Positions 22,763-34,989 of a stretch of DNA of 64,000 nucleotides are shown one piece after another. The DNA lies in the NCBI GenBank assembly GCA_023213395.1, contig CM041465.1, positions 217,441,741 through 217,505,740 of the forward strand, given 5' to 3'. The notes beneath the pieces are model-generated. The model saw nothing but the letters and a program-made list of their open reading frames with translations, was not told the DNA's origin and did no database searches. A program made the translations under genes and the position numbers. This DNA is from Cycas panzhihuaensis. Lineage: Eukaryota > Cycadophyta. Each line of letters starts with the position of its first letter. The first letter of the stretch is position 1.

Positions 22763-25127
22763 CATCTTCCCTATTTATAGAGATTTATTTAGGTGGTTAA
22801 AACCATTGCTTAAGAGTTTAGATCCACATTTGAGAAGCCATCTATAGAGGATTCTTATGAGGACTTTGTTACACACATTATTAGTATACATATATTCTTT
22901 ATTGGTTCAAGTTATCATTTATATTATTTGTGGATCTATTCCTTGTATCTAATATATACCATTATCTGCATATTAAATCTCTCATGTGCATCATTACACC
23001 TTACTTCTAAGTGATTTTTCACTTTCTCTATTTATATCTTTAGTGTTTCCTTGTATCATTTCTCTTGTCTATTTTAAGAGATGCTATAATGCACGGATGG
23101 AGTATTGGTCATCTATAATAGACATTAGTTTCAAAGATCTTCTCCTAAGTTTTTAAAAGATGGTCCTTTTAGAGCATTTATTTAAAGTTTGAAGGTAAGA
23201 AATGAATAATAGAGATACCTAAGCTACAAATATTTCTCTCACTATAATAAAAAGATGAAAGAACTTTCAAAAACTAATCCCATTTAAAGAATATAGTAAA
23301 TTGTAGAGCTTAAAAGATCCTTTCAGCTCATCTTGAATAAATGTTGCAATAGCATAATCTGTAGAGAGCTACCCTTGTTCTTACCCTCAGCAGTCTCAAA
23401 ATCAAATAAGAGGTGGAGAACTGATGAGATGATAATGAAATTATAGTAGTGACTATGTTAAATAGGACATTTATATGCTTGTATTCCTACTAGATAATCC
23501 CCATTACATGCCATAATTTCTGCATTATTTGTGTGCCATCATTCTACATCATTTACACATCCTTTCAAAGCATTTAAATATCAGTATTTCTCATTTTTCA
23601 TTTGTTTAATATTTGGGCCATATTACATCCTCAAATTATTATTTGTGGTTATCTTTACCAAATGTTATTGTGGCTACTTTATTTGATAAACTTTATAACT
23701 TCCCCCTTTGAATGCTATCAATTATTTGCATCACACCAACAAGGTTTAATCTCATATATTTTTACATTACTTTTGGTAGTTGCTTTATTAAGATAATTAT
23801 GCCTTGATTAAAGTCCCATTGCATAATTACGCATCTGCATATAACTAGTTAGCCATGAAATGCCCTGTATGTAGGAAGAATAATAGAAGATAGCTTAGGC
23901 TAGTGTTCGCATTTGTTTGCATCTCCTTCATCGCATCTCTATTTTTTTATTCAATGCCTTGGCTATTTCATCTATGCTAAAGAATTTACCAGTAACTATA
24001 AATAGTACACATAGTCTATAGATCCCATTAATATTAATATGGATTATCTTATGTATTATACCCTCCTTAATACTTGTGTTTTATATTTTTTTATGTAACC
24101 TCTATATCTTACATAAGTTGTATATTTGGCATCATTAATTTTGTGGCTATATTTACATTATTTAAAAAAAAAAAAGGGTAGATGTAATATATTATATTTA
24201 AATTCCATCTCCTTAGATTTAAGCAAGATTCCCTTTTTTATAAAAAGGTTTTATTTCTACCTGATAGCACATTAAGTATCTCACATTCTAAACTATCTTG
24301 GTTGCTCACATTCACATTTAGAAGAATTTGAAGACATTAGAAGAGTTGTTTATTAAGCATTAAAAATTACTTTATCTTTCATATCTTGCTAAGCTCCAAT
24401 GTTTTGTAGCCCCCTTATAGTCTAGCCTACAAGTCACATACAACTTTCAAGTGACTAGGAGATCAATTTTTAAAGTAGTTAAGTTATTTTTCAAGAGGTT
24501 ATTTCAAAATCAATACATATTTCTACTTTAGCAATTATATTTGTCACCAACAAGGTTCAACTTCAATTCTGTTAGCTTCAAGACATTCTGCACTTCCACT
24601 TAAATGAAATGAGTGGTCATATAACCATATTCACTCTCCATTTAATATCTTATTTTAATGATTGAAAATTGATATATAATTTCTTTGAGATTTATGTACT
24701 AAACAACTAATTTTTCCTTGTACATTTTATTGCATAACTTGGTCATCTTAACTCATAATTAAGTGTCATTTAAGGCATTAGATTTCTTTTTTACTTATAT
24801 ACTAAGTGGATAATATTTTAAAATCTTTTGAAGTTATTGATATAACTTTTTAATGACCAAAGTAGACGCTAGTTTTAGTCTTCCTGTGTGATGACCCTTG
24901 AATAAACTAGTAAAATTTTAGTTTGAAAACATCATTAATACAAAAGAAAAATTATTTTAGAGGTGGTTGAGTCCTAATTAGAACATTTATATAAGTCTAA
25001 AAGTTGAAGTGGGACAAGTCTCGATTGCTTTTGAGTGCCTTTATTGCCTTCTTTTAGTGTTTTTTGTAACATTTCCTTTTAAGCACTTTACTTCTCAAGA
25101 AGTTATTTTTTAAGGCAACCTTTTATT
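22763..25127. other. Long leader of element D, no gene seen
   Basis: About 2.4 kb of AT-rich DNA separates the primer site from gag, far more than the usual few hundred bases in copia elements. No domain was recognised on either strand. A run of 12 A at about 24164-24175 was noted. An unrecognised inserted element is possible but no duplication was found. Confidence 0.45.
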
Positions 25128-26250
25128 ATGGCCTCAAATATTAGTAATGTTATGATGCAAAAATTTAATAGCACTAACTATCTCAATTGGAGTAGACTCA
25201 TGAAACTAATTTTTATAGCTAAAGATATGTGGGAACTAATTAAAACAAGTTATAGAGTACTTGTTACAAATGCCATTGAAGATGAGAATAAGATCTTCAA
25301 GGGGAACAAAAAAGGAGATAATGAAGCATTGAAATTCATCTTCTACACTTTAGAGGATCATATATTCCCAAGGGTCAACAAATCATTAGAATCAAAGGAA
25401 GAATGAGACATACTAAAGACTACATATAAAGGAGAAACAACATCATAAATTTGGACTTTGAGAAGCAAATTTGAAAACTTAAAGATGAATACTAATGAAA
25501 GTGTAAACAACTTCATTACAAAAATCTAATGCATAGACAATCAACTCAGGACCTTATGAGAGGGAATAAGTGAGCAAAGGGTAGTTGAGAAAATCTTGAG
25601 ATATATAAGTAACATCAAAAGATTTAAGATGGTTACTACTAGTATTAAGATCTTTAAGGACTAGAGTGCCCTTAAGATAGATCAATTAAATGTAATTCTA
25701 CTATCTATAGAAGAGAAAAAGGGAGGAAGTGAGTTTCTTAAGTATGTTTTTGCCACTAAGGTAAAAATTAGGCTTATATTTCAAGGTTAAAGTTTTAGGA
25801 AAAGAGGACAATTCCCTAGAGGTAGAGGTCAACAACCTAAAATCAATTTCAAAGGCAAGGTCAATCCTATCAAGCATAAGGATATAATTAAGGTCAAGGT
25901 AATCACCAAGGAGAAGGTTTAAGTTACTTCTATCAAGGGTAAAATCAGTTCCAAGGATAAAGATATTTTTATTGCTAATTCAATTAAGTCCAAGGATAAA
26001 ATTATGGATCTCAAGGAAGAGGAAGAGGTTAAAGTCGTAGGGGTAGAAACCAAGGATAAAGAGAAAGGAGTCCAAGAGGTAAAGGAACAATCAAATATTC
26101 TTATTTCCATAGAAATAGACACTTGGAAAATAAATTGCTTTGCAAGAAGATCTAATTCACAAAGGGGGACTATCGATACAATTATTGAAGAAAGGCAAGA
26201 TAAAAGGTTATTTTTATCAAGTTTAAGGGCTAATGAGGAAGAAGATAATT
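25128..26250 (+). pseudogene. gag: Element D gag
   Basis: The start M-A-S-N-I-S and 'KFNSTNYLNWSRLMKLIFIA' followed by W-E-L-I-K is the copia gag pattern (F-x-G-x-N-Y-x-x-W). The open frame ends at 25406 and gag continues with stops ('YKGETTS', then V-N-N-F-I-T-K). A Lys/Glu-rich segment (26004-26252) follows. No intact zinc knuckle was found. It would form the particle core of the outer element. Confidence 0.75.
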
Positions 26251-28601
26251 AGTACATAGATTTAAGTTGTTCTACATACATGAGTTATAGAAAAAAGTGG
26301 TTTAAAGAATTAGATAACACCAAAAGAAGTAAAATTATATTTTGTGATAACACCATTCAAGTAGTAGTTAGTAAAGGGAATGCCTCTATACAAATTAATT
26401 TTGAAGAAACGAGGTGCATAAATGATGTGCTTCATATCCTAGCACTTGAGAAAATTTTATTATTAGTGGGATAGATGATATAATAAAAGTACAAGGTAAT
26501 CTTTAATAATATGGAATGCACCATTAAAGATAAACTAAGAAACAAAGTAATTGTGGCATAAGGATAAATGACTAGTGACAGGTTATTCAAACTAGTCATT
26601 CCCCTAATGTACTATTATTCCTTAAAGATATCAACCCATGTGGACAATGAAACATGGTATAAAAGACCTGGCCATATAAACTACAGTAGTATTTACTTAA
26701 TGAAGAAAATAGACATGGTAATTGGACTACCAACTATTGAACATAGTAAGGAAATATATAAAGGATATGTACTTAGAAAACAAGAAAGGGAAGGATTCCC
26801 TAATGAAAGTTATAGGGCCAATGGTCCTCTTCAATTGGTATATATAAGCTTGTGTGGTCCAATAGATATGCCCTCACTTAGAGGAGTTAAGTTTTCTATT
26901 ACATTTATTGATGATTTCACAAGGATAACTTGGGTTTACTTTCTCAAGTTTAAGTTAGATACACTACAATGTTTTATTGATTTTAGCAGTATGATTAAAA
27001 GACAAAATGGATCTTAAATTTTGACCATAAGATTAGACAATAGGAGAGAATTCATTTCAATTGAATTTAAAGCTTATTATAGGTAATTTGAAATAAGGAA
27101 ATAACTCACAAATCCTTACACCTCTTAACCAAATAGGTTGTTAAAAGAAAGAATAGAACAATTATTGAATTAATAAGAAGTATGCTTAAGGATAAGCTCT
27201 AAGAAATGAATATTAGGCAAAAGCTATTCACATAATTATCTATGTATTGTTGAACAAATATACCACTAAAACAATTAGGTGGGTTATACTAGAAGAAGCT
27301 TAGATAGGTTATAATCTAAGTATTAAATACTTGATAATTTTTTGATGCATATCTTATACACATATCCTAGATTAAAAGGTATAATAAACTAGGTGGTCTT
27401 CACTAACAGCTTGAGGTTTTGGTGTAATAGTTCATTACAAGTGGCATCAGAGCTAAGGTCATAGGTTCAATTATTAGAGGGGATGAACTTGGTAGAACAT
27501 TAGCATAGTAGTGTTTAGATGGGGCTCGATGGGGCACACAATTATCAGGAGTGGGTCACCAAGAGTGGGTCATAGAGATGTTGACTCCTTATAGGGGAGG
27601 TAATATTACACACTTGGGTGGTCTTCACTAATACCTTGAGATTTTAGTGTAATGGTTTATTATAAATGGTATTAGAGCCAAGGTCACATGTTTGATTCTT
27701 AAAGGGGATGACCTCAATAGAATGATGGCATAATAGTGTTTTCTTGAGACTTAATGAGGTACGAAATTACTAGGAGTGGATCACCAAGAATGGGTCACTA
27801 TGATATTGATGCCTTGTGGGGGAGGTAACATTACACACATGGGCAGTCTTCACTAACCACTTAAGGTTTTAGTATAATAATTTATTACAAGTGGTATTAG
27901 AGCCAAGGTTACATGTTTAATTCTTAGAGGGGATGACCTTGGTAAAATGTTAGAATAGTAATATTTTCCTGGAGCCTAATGAGACACGAAATTATGAGGA
28001 GTAGGTCACTAAGAGTGGGTGGTTGGGATGTCAACACCTTATGAGAGAGATAATGTTATATACCTATGTGGTCTTCATTAGTACCTTAATGTTTTGGTAT
28101 GACAATTCATTCTAAGTGGTCTCAGAGCTAAGGTCATGGGTTTGATTCTCAAAGGGGACAACTTTGGAGGGGATGTCCTTAGTAGAATGTCAGTATAATA
28201 GTGTTCACCTAGGGCCTATTGAGACACAAAATTACTAGGAATAGGTCACTAAGAATGGGTCATTGGGACGTTAACATATTATGGAGGAGATGATGTTACA
28301 CACCTAGGTTATCTTCACTAATACCTTGAGGTTTTAGTATAATAATTTATTTTAAAAGAGGATAAAGTTGAATGATAAGAGTATCAAATGTATCTTTATA
28401 GGATATTATGACTCTTCTAGATCCTATAAACTTTATGATCCAAAAGGCAAAAAATTTATTATAACCATATATGTTATCTTTAACGAAGATGAATTTTATC
28501 AAGAAAAAATTATTGAAAAAGATTAGGGCAAGAATATGATGGTTGGAATAGACTCAAGCTCTAAGGATATAAATGTACCAAATAGAAATAAAGTAGGACC
28601 C
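26250..28601 (+). pseudogene. Element D protease and integrase
   Basis: The protease site is degraded: the segment S-C-S-T-Y-M-S-Y-R-K-K-W-F stands where D-S-G-C/A-S/T-x-H-M is expected. Gag-pre-integrase follows near 26650 (W-Y-K-R-P-G-H-I-N-Y-S-S). The integrase core has 'FSITFIDDFTRITWVYFLK' at about 26890. The C-terminal part after the miniature array has 'KSIKCIFIGYYDSSRSYKLY' near 28380 and V-I-F-N-E-D-E. The array at 27379-28354 splits the integrase, and element C interrupts at 28602 right after N-K-V-G-P. Confidence 0.8.
27379..28354 (+). mobile_element. Tandem miniature LTR element (five LTRs, four internals)
   Basis: Five 61-bp copies begin at 27379, 27604, 27829, 28054 and 28294, reading like TGTTACACACCTAGGTGGTC and ending ATTACA. 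Each of the first four is followed two bases later by a Met-tRNA primer site variant (27442, 27667, 27892, 28117; TGGTATTAGAGC or close) and 164 bp of internal DNA (179 in the fourth). Each internal ends in a purine run such as GGGGGAGGTAA. The whole is flanked by AAAAG (27374-27378 and 28354-28358). One unit would be 286 bp, in the size range of the small TRIM/SMART class. No protein is encoded. Confidence 0.8.
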
Positions 28602-29208
28602 TGTTGAGAATATAAGGTCCCAAACCTTAAACTGCCACAAGATCTAAACTATTTTGTAACTAGTTGCAGGAATTGAAACTAAGATTTAATATGCAAGTTC
28701 TAAAATTAGGGTAACGTAATAACATCAATATATAAGCTAAACTTCACATATGCACCTGATATAACATGGTAAAACCCTAACATGTGTTAGGGAAACATCC
28801 ACATAGGAAAGGTATTAATCTTTATTGCTATAGAATGGAGAAACAATACATCTCAGTAGCAGAGTGCCCTCAGGACCAACAACCAGCTGCCACCCTCATC
28901 ATAGTACATTACATTTCATATAACATAATAAGAAAATCCCTAAAATGGGCTACATAAGAGAGACATCCAAGGCATGAATCTCAATCGCAAAATTTAGGGT
29001 ATTTGTATTGAACAACCTTGATTCTCTTTACATTTTAATAAGGTTTACAGGGCTAATTTTTTGGTTCAGGGGCTATCGCCCCCGCACCCCCTAGCCAAGA
29101 GGGGCTCCTACCCACCTTGGACCCCCTCGAGAAAGATTAGGGGGGGAAATCGTGCTGAAAACATGCCAAAATTTTAGCCTTAAACAATTATTGTTATAAT
29201 ACGTAACA
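28602..29208 (-). repeat. Element C 3' LTR
   Basis: It pairs with 57613-58224; a sampled 170 bp shows roughly one difference in ten. It contains a GC-rich island (about 29083-29155) in an AT-rich background. The polypurine tract is at 29209-29222. Confidence 0.87.
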
Positions 29209-29229
29209 ATCTCCACCTTGACAATAATT

Positions 29230-30960
29230 TACCTGGTACCTTTCCTGGACCCTTCATCATCTCTTCTATAAGCCAAGAGAAGTCAAATACCATTTGAACT
29301 TTTCTACTGGTACTGGTTTTGTGAATATATCTGCATAATTCTGAATGGTATGAATCTTCTCAAGTGCCACTCCACCTGCTTCCACAACCTATCTAACAAA
29401 ATGGTACTTAAGAGTAATATACTTTATTCTGCTATGATAAGCCAGATTCTTGGCTAAGTAAATGGCACTTTGACTGTCATAAAATACCTTTATATTTTTC
29501 TGTCTCCTTCCAAGCATAACTAATAGACCCTGTAACTAGATTGCTTCTTTACAAGTGTGTGTTGCAGCAACATATTCAGCTTCCATGGTTGACAGTGCAA
29601 TTGTGCTCTACAATTTAGACATCCAACTAACTGGACCATTTGCAAGAGTGAAAATATAACCTAAAGTAGACCTTCTTTTGTCTAAATCTCCTACAAAGTC
29701 TAAATCAACATATCTACAAACCTGATTGCCTATACCTCCAAAGGTGATGCAGTAGTCACTTGTGCCTCTCAAATACTGAAGCACCCATTTCACTGTAGCC
29801 CAATGTTCTTTCCCTAGATTTGCCATAAACCTGCTAACTACACAGACTACATGTGAAATATCAGGTCTTATACATACCATGGTATACATCAAACTTCCTA
29901 TTGCACTGGCATAAGGCACACGAGACATATAAGCCTTTTCTTCTTTATTACTAGGACTCATATTCAAAGAAAGCTTGAAGTAGGAAGCCAATGGGATACT
30001 CACTGGTTTCACATTTGCCATACAAAACCTGGTTAACACCTTCTCCACATATTTCTACCGTGATAACCATAGCTTACCATTTTTCCTGTCTCTGTGTATC
30101 TCCATGCCTAAGATTTGTTTTGCAGCTCCTAGATCCTTCATATCAAAAGTCCTAGCCAATTGAGCCTTTAGCTTATTGATTGCTTCCATGCTCTTACATG
30201 CAACCAGTATGTCATTAATATATAATACCAAGATAATGAATAAGCCATTGTCCATAAATTCAAAGTAAACACAATGATCATACTCACTTCTTTTGAAATT
30301 TTGGCTCTCCATGAAGGCATCAAACTTCTTGTACCACTACCTAGGTGATTTCTTTAGGCCATACAATGATTTCCTAAGCCTGTAGACAAGTCTTTTCCTG
30401 TCATCTTATACAAATCCTTCTGGTTGATCCATATAGATATCCTCATCTAAATCTCCATGTAGAAAAGTTATTTTTATATATAACTTCTCCAACTCTAAAT
30501 CGAGAGAAGTTACTAATGCTAACAACACTCAAATTGAAACAAGTTTGACAACTGGTGAAAAGATCTTATGAAATTCAATACACGCTTTACAGGCAAAACC
30601 TTCACCACCGGGCCTTGCCCTCAGATTTATCAACCTTTCCATCAACATCTATTTTCTTTTTGAAAACCCACCTATAACCAGTAGCCTTCTTGCCATGTGG
30701 AAGTTCGACCAAGTCCCATGAATTATTTTTCTTCAAAGCATCTATCTCTTCCTGTATAGCCTTTTTCCACTTCTCACCATGGATATCATCTACTTCTTCT
30801 TGAAAACATGTAGGCTCACCATCATTAGAAACCAAAGTAATAGAAGTAGATGGGTTGTACCTGTTAGATGGATGACTGACTCATGTAGATCTTCTAACTA
30901 TTGGCAGAGGAGTGTCCACATACTCCTGTAAATCTGTTGTAGATTCATCTTTAGAAAGAT
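29230..30960 (-). pseudogene. Element C reverse transcriptase and RNase H
   Basis: Minus strand: RT begins near 30835 with 'WKKAIQEEIDALKKNNSWDL' and 'KKATGYRWVFKKK'. The catalytic box near 30222 reads Y-I-N-D where copia has Y-V-D-D, an Asp-to-Asn change that would abolish polymerisation. RNase H follows with 'PYASAIGSLMYTMVCIRPDI' near 29915, 'YADIFTKPV' near 29290 and the S-T-M-E-A-E-Y box near 29580. Frameshifts occur at 30050 and 30350. Confidence 0.85.
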
Positions 30961-32088
30961 CTTCCTGTTCTTCTGATTCTACAGATGGATGCATTTCAAA
31001 CTTGACTTATTGATGTTCAACTTGCTGCTCCTATTTTATTTCAAGTTCTCTACTGTCTGATTTTACAATGGGGGATTCATCAAATATAACATCTCTGTTA
31101 ATGGTAATTTTGTGGGTAGTAGGATCCCACAACTTGTATCCCTTCACACCATCTTTATCACTATAACCAACAAAGATATATCTCTTGGATTTTGGGTCTA
31201 ACTTTGAACGTTTACTTTTGTCAGTCCAAGAATAAGCATCATAACCAAAAACTTTTAAATTTGAATAATCACATGGATGTCCAGTCCATACCTCTTCAGG
31301 AATCTTCCAATCTATTACAAGTGATGGTGACTTGTTTACCAGATAGCAAGTTATTTGAACAGCTTCTGCCCATAAGCCCTGCTCCACTCCTATATTACTT
31401 AGCATGCTTCTTGCTCTTTCCAAGAGTGTCCTATTCATGCACTCAGCAATGCCATTTTATTGCAGAGTATAGCTAGTGGTCTTGTGTCTTTTAATCCCAG
31501 CTTCTCTACAATAGTTCTCAAACTCCAAGGAGTTGAACTCACCTCCATTGTCAATTCTTAAACATTTGATTATCTTACCAATACTATTCTCAACTAGAGC
31601 CTTGAACTGCTTAAACACACTAAAAAATTTAGATTTCCTTTTTAAAAAATAGACCCATACCTTCCCAGAGTAATCTTCTATAAATGTGACATAATACAAT
31701 GATCCTCCATAAGATATTTTGGGGGCTGGTCCCCATACATCTAAATGTATGTAATCTAGAATGCCTTTACTAGTGTGACTCCCTACTTTAAACCTGAGTC
31801 TACACTACTTTCCAAAAAAATAATGTTTACAGAAAGCCAAATCTGAAAGCTGCAAGTTAGGAAGCAACTTACGGTTTATCAGCACCTTAAGTCCTTTCTC
31901 ACTCATATGCCCAAGTCTCTAATGCTATAACTGAGCTAGATCTTCTGCAGTATTTGATGTTATAGCTGCTTGGCTGACATCTGTACTTCCCACTAAAATG
32001 TAAAGATTTCTTTTCTTTAAGGCTTTTATAACAACAAAGGCACCCTTTGACACCTTTAGGACTCTTATATGACCTGTATGCTTAAAAC
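30961..32088 (-). pseudogene. Element C integrase
   Basis: Minus strand: the core has 'YYVTFIEDYSGKVWVYFLK' near 31699, then 'IKCLRIDNGGEFNSLEFENY' and T-S-Y-T-L-Q near 31460. The C-terminal half (31438-31031) starts M-N-R-T-L-L-E-R-A-R-S-M-L and contains 'KRYIFVGYSDKDGVKGYKLW' and D-V-I-F-D-E. The upstream part (32088-31900) is the gag-pre-integrase segment, whose first residues sit on the other side of element B. Confidence 0.85.
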
Positions 32089-34795
32089 TGTTTCCCAGCT
32101 TCCAGGAATGGATACAGAATCACCGACATAGGTAAGTGCAGGTATGTTTCTCACCTTATCATCGCTTTATTTTAATGAGTGTTCGCTTGCATGTCTGCAT
32201 GTGTGTGGCTTTGTAGGCGACTTTGTCTTCGTCTACACTTATTTTAGCCTATGACGACTATAGCAGGGGCACACTCCCAGTAAGTGTGGCACCCTGGTGG
32301 CCACTTCACTTCCCGCATTCTGCCCTCCTTGCTCCAAGATCCACTCGGTTTACGCCACCTCCACCCGTATGATGACCCGTCATCATTTGGTTGACTTGCC
32401 ACACTGTTTGAGCCCTATTTTTGCTCTTTTGGACCCGTTTGTTGGCTTGTTTATCCTCGGGTATGTGTCTCATCCTCCTATTGGCCCTCTTTGTCATCTG
32501 CCCACAGCCTAGGCTACTGGCCAGGCCTGTTTTTGCCTCCAGGTGAATACTGCTGAGATTTTCATGGTACCGTTGGAATATCCATGGTACCACGGATTTT
32601 ACGGCGGTATGACTGTTCTAACTTATTTTTTAAAATCTGTCGTGGCAATTTCGTATTTATTGGGAAACTGCCATGTGTCACAACTTAACTCGCTCCCAGC
32701 CGCGCCCTAATCACTTGCTTTAGGGTTTGGGTTGGGTACTTAAGGCATGATCTACTCATTTTTGAGAACTTTTGGCTCACTTTTTGGACTGCTCCTCAAG
32801 GAAACCACACTGTGCTCTGCTCTTTACTGCTGCTCTACTGCTACCACAGGACCTGCATCTCTCCTCCAGCACCCAGCTCTCCTTCGGTGTGGCTAGGACA
32901 TCTTCCCAACCTCTCACACACCTTGGGGAGGGCTCCTTGGAGAGATTTCAGTAGATTCTTGCCCTGGGCAGTCTTCAAGTGTTCCAAGTGCAGGTGTTCT
33001 CCTTCCAACTTCATTAGCAGGGTCCCAAACCTGCTACACCATAGTTCTGGGCTGATATCTCAGCCTCTCCTTACCAGCCCTTGGCTGAGGCAAGCACCTC
33101 TCCTCTTCCACTTAGGTATTCATTGATTTGGGTTGTTTCTCTTGTGCTATTAATGCGCTATCTTGCTTGTTTCTTTTCTTGTCTTTGTGAGGGTTGTTTT
33201 CCTCTTTACATTGGGCTATTCTACCTCTGTTATAGTGCCTCTTACTTGTATTTGTTGCTCAAGGCAGTGGTACTGAGGGTTGGCATAGGGTTTGGGAAGG
33301 AGCTGGGTGGATTCTGCACCACCTTCCATGCTCCTCAAGCGACTTTAAGCCCCCCAAACCTTCTCTCTTGCCTCGTGCTGTCCTTGGCACTCAAACAAGG
33401 GTTCGTAGGCCCTTCCTTAGCCACTAAAATCAGCGCTGTCACACGTTGCAGTGCTGGTTTGAGGGCTTAGGCTTAGGTCTGGGCAACTTACATAAGTCCC
33501 GACCGCTTGTTCTTGTCTAACTCCTTTCCCGGCAGCCCGGTTTGCTCTCCATAGCACCCCGGTTCGTCGTATGTCTTCTTTGGCTCCTTTTCACCCCCTT
33601 GCTACTATTCCCAGCCATCTTTCTTGGCCTTGCCCTCGCTGCCTTGTGGCTTTTGGGGGGAGGTTAGGGTGTTCTTTACGGGAGGTGGGCCACTCTGAGG
33701 CTTACCAGTTACCTTCCTTTCACTTCAGTTGTCCTCTTTCATATATTATCATCATTGTGTTGGTGCTAACATATATGTGTTTGAATTCATATTTGTATTA
33801 CATAGACATATATTATTAGGATCTCGTCATTGCATGTTACTACCCTTTCCCAGAAAGGGGGAGGTCGCCATTACTTGCAAGTGCTTGGAGAGCACAAAAG
33901 GTATTTTCTGCTTGTCCCATTGCCGGAAAGTACTCTTATGCATGTTGAACTTTCATACTTCTTTAGTCGCTAGTATTTGGTTCCTTTCTTTCCTTGGTAT
34001 TGTACTTTAGTATTTTTCTGGGGAAGGTAAGGGAGCCCCTCTTTCCAATCCACCGTGATGCTTCGCATCCAACGCACCTCGTGGAGTAGTTCGGTGTCCC
34101 TCGGGAGGGCCCTCATCATGCACGCCTCCGGTCCAGGTGTACGCCTCACTCCATCCTACTACTCTTTCCTTTTGAATTCCTTTTTAGTAATTAACTCATT
34201 GGAGATCAAAAGGGAAACTTAACTTTACTTTCGGTTCACGCTTTATTTGTTTTATTGCATGCATCTTTGCCACCCATAGGAAAAGGTCATAGGAACTGCT
34301 CCTTTTCACCTTTCCTCTATGTCTTAGCCGTGCGAGCTTCTTGCCCTCCATATTACTCGTATGCCCAATTAGTTTGCTTAGGCATACCTTGATCCATCTT
34401 CTTGGATCATCCCTCTTTCTTTCATTTGGTTCCTCGCTTTGCCGGATAACCAAAGTGACCCCGTCTATAGGCCAGCCGCTTGCCTATCCTTCTTCATTTC
34501 CCTTTGCTTTGGGGAAACCCTTAAAGGCTCCTCTCCTTCCCCTTCCGGCCATCCAAGGGTGGGAGGATCCTTCTCTTAGGTCAACCCAGGCTAACCCTAC
34601 ACCTCCTCACCTCTTATTCGAAGTGGTGGAGGATCAACCTTTGGTAGCCACATTCCATTGCAGGTCCCAAACTTGCGCTCCCACAAGACGGGCGCCTGGT
34701 AATTACCCTACTTATAGGTCTCTTTCTCGATTATATTATCACCCACTCTTACCATACCTATTTTGTTAGGTAGCTATCCCATAGACGTGCGTCCA
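32089..34795 (+). repeat. Element B 5' LTR
   Basis: It begins TGTTTCCCAGCTTCCAGG and ends GACGTGCGTCCA. It pairs with 53728-56440; in the first 200 bp roughly one base in ten differs, mostly by transitions. Confidence 0.92.
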
Positions 34796-34822
34796 CTGGC
34801 AACCATACTGGGGACTGCCAGT
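34795..34822 (+). other. Element B primer-binding site in a hairpin
   Basis: TGGCAACCATACTGGGGA (34797-34814) is identical to element A. ACTGGCA (34795-34801) and TGCCAGT (34816-34822) form a perfect 7-bp stem around it. Confidence 0.62.
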
Positions 34823-34989
34823 AAGGGAGCTAGTTTCTGCTCTCTTCTGTTGGTTTCGCTACCTTTTTGTAATCTTTTTATATCTATTTCGACCTCTTCG
34901 TTAGGCAGCCCCCAACGTGTGCACCTTACTGCCCTCTCTTTTTCCCTAACACTGTCGGTTGATCTTGCATGTGATGCTTCTCTCATCGC

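Noticed and set aside
25128-25406. Host gene starting M-A-S-N-I-S
   Set aside because: The pattern N-Y-L-N-W-S-x-L-M and the position between primer site and integrase identify it as copia gag.
27379-28354. Satellite DNA
   Set aside because: Primer sites, purine tracts, alternating LTR/internal layout and flanking AAAAG fit a miniature LTR element better.
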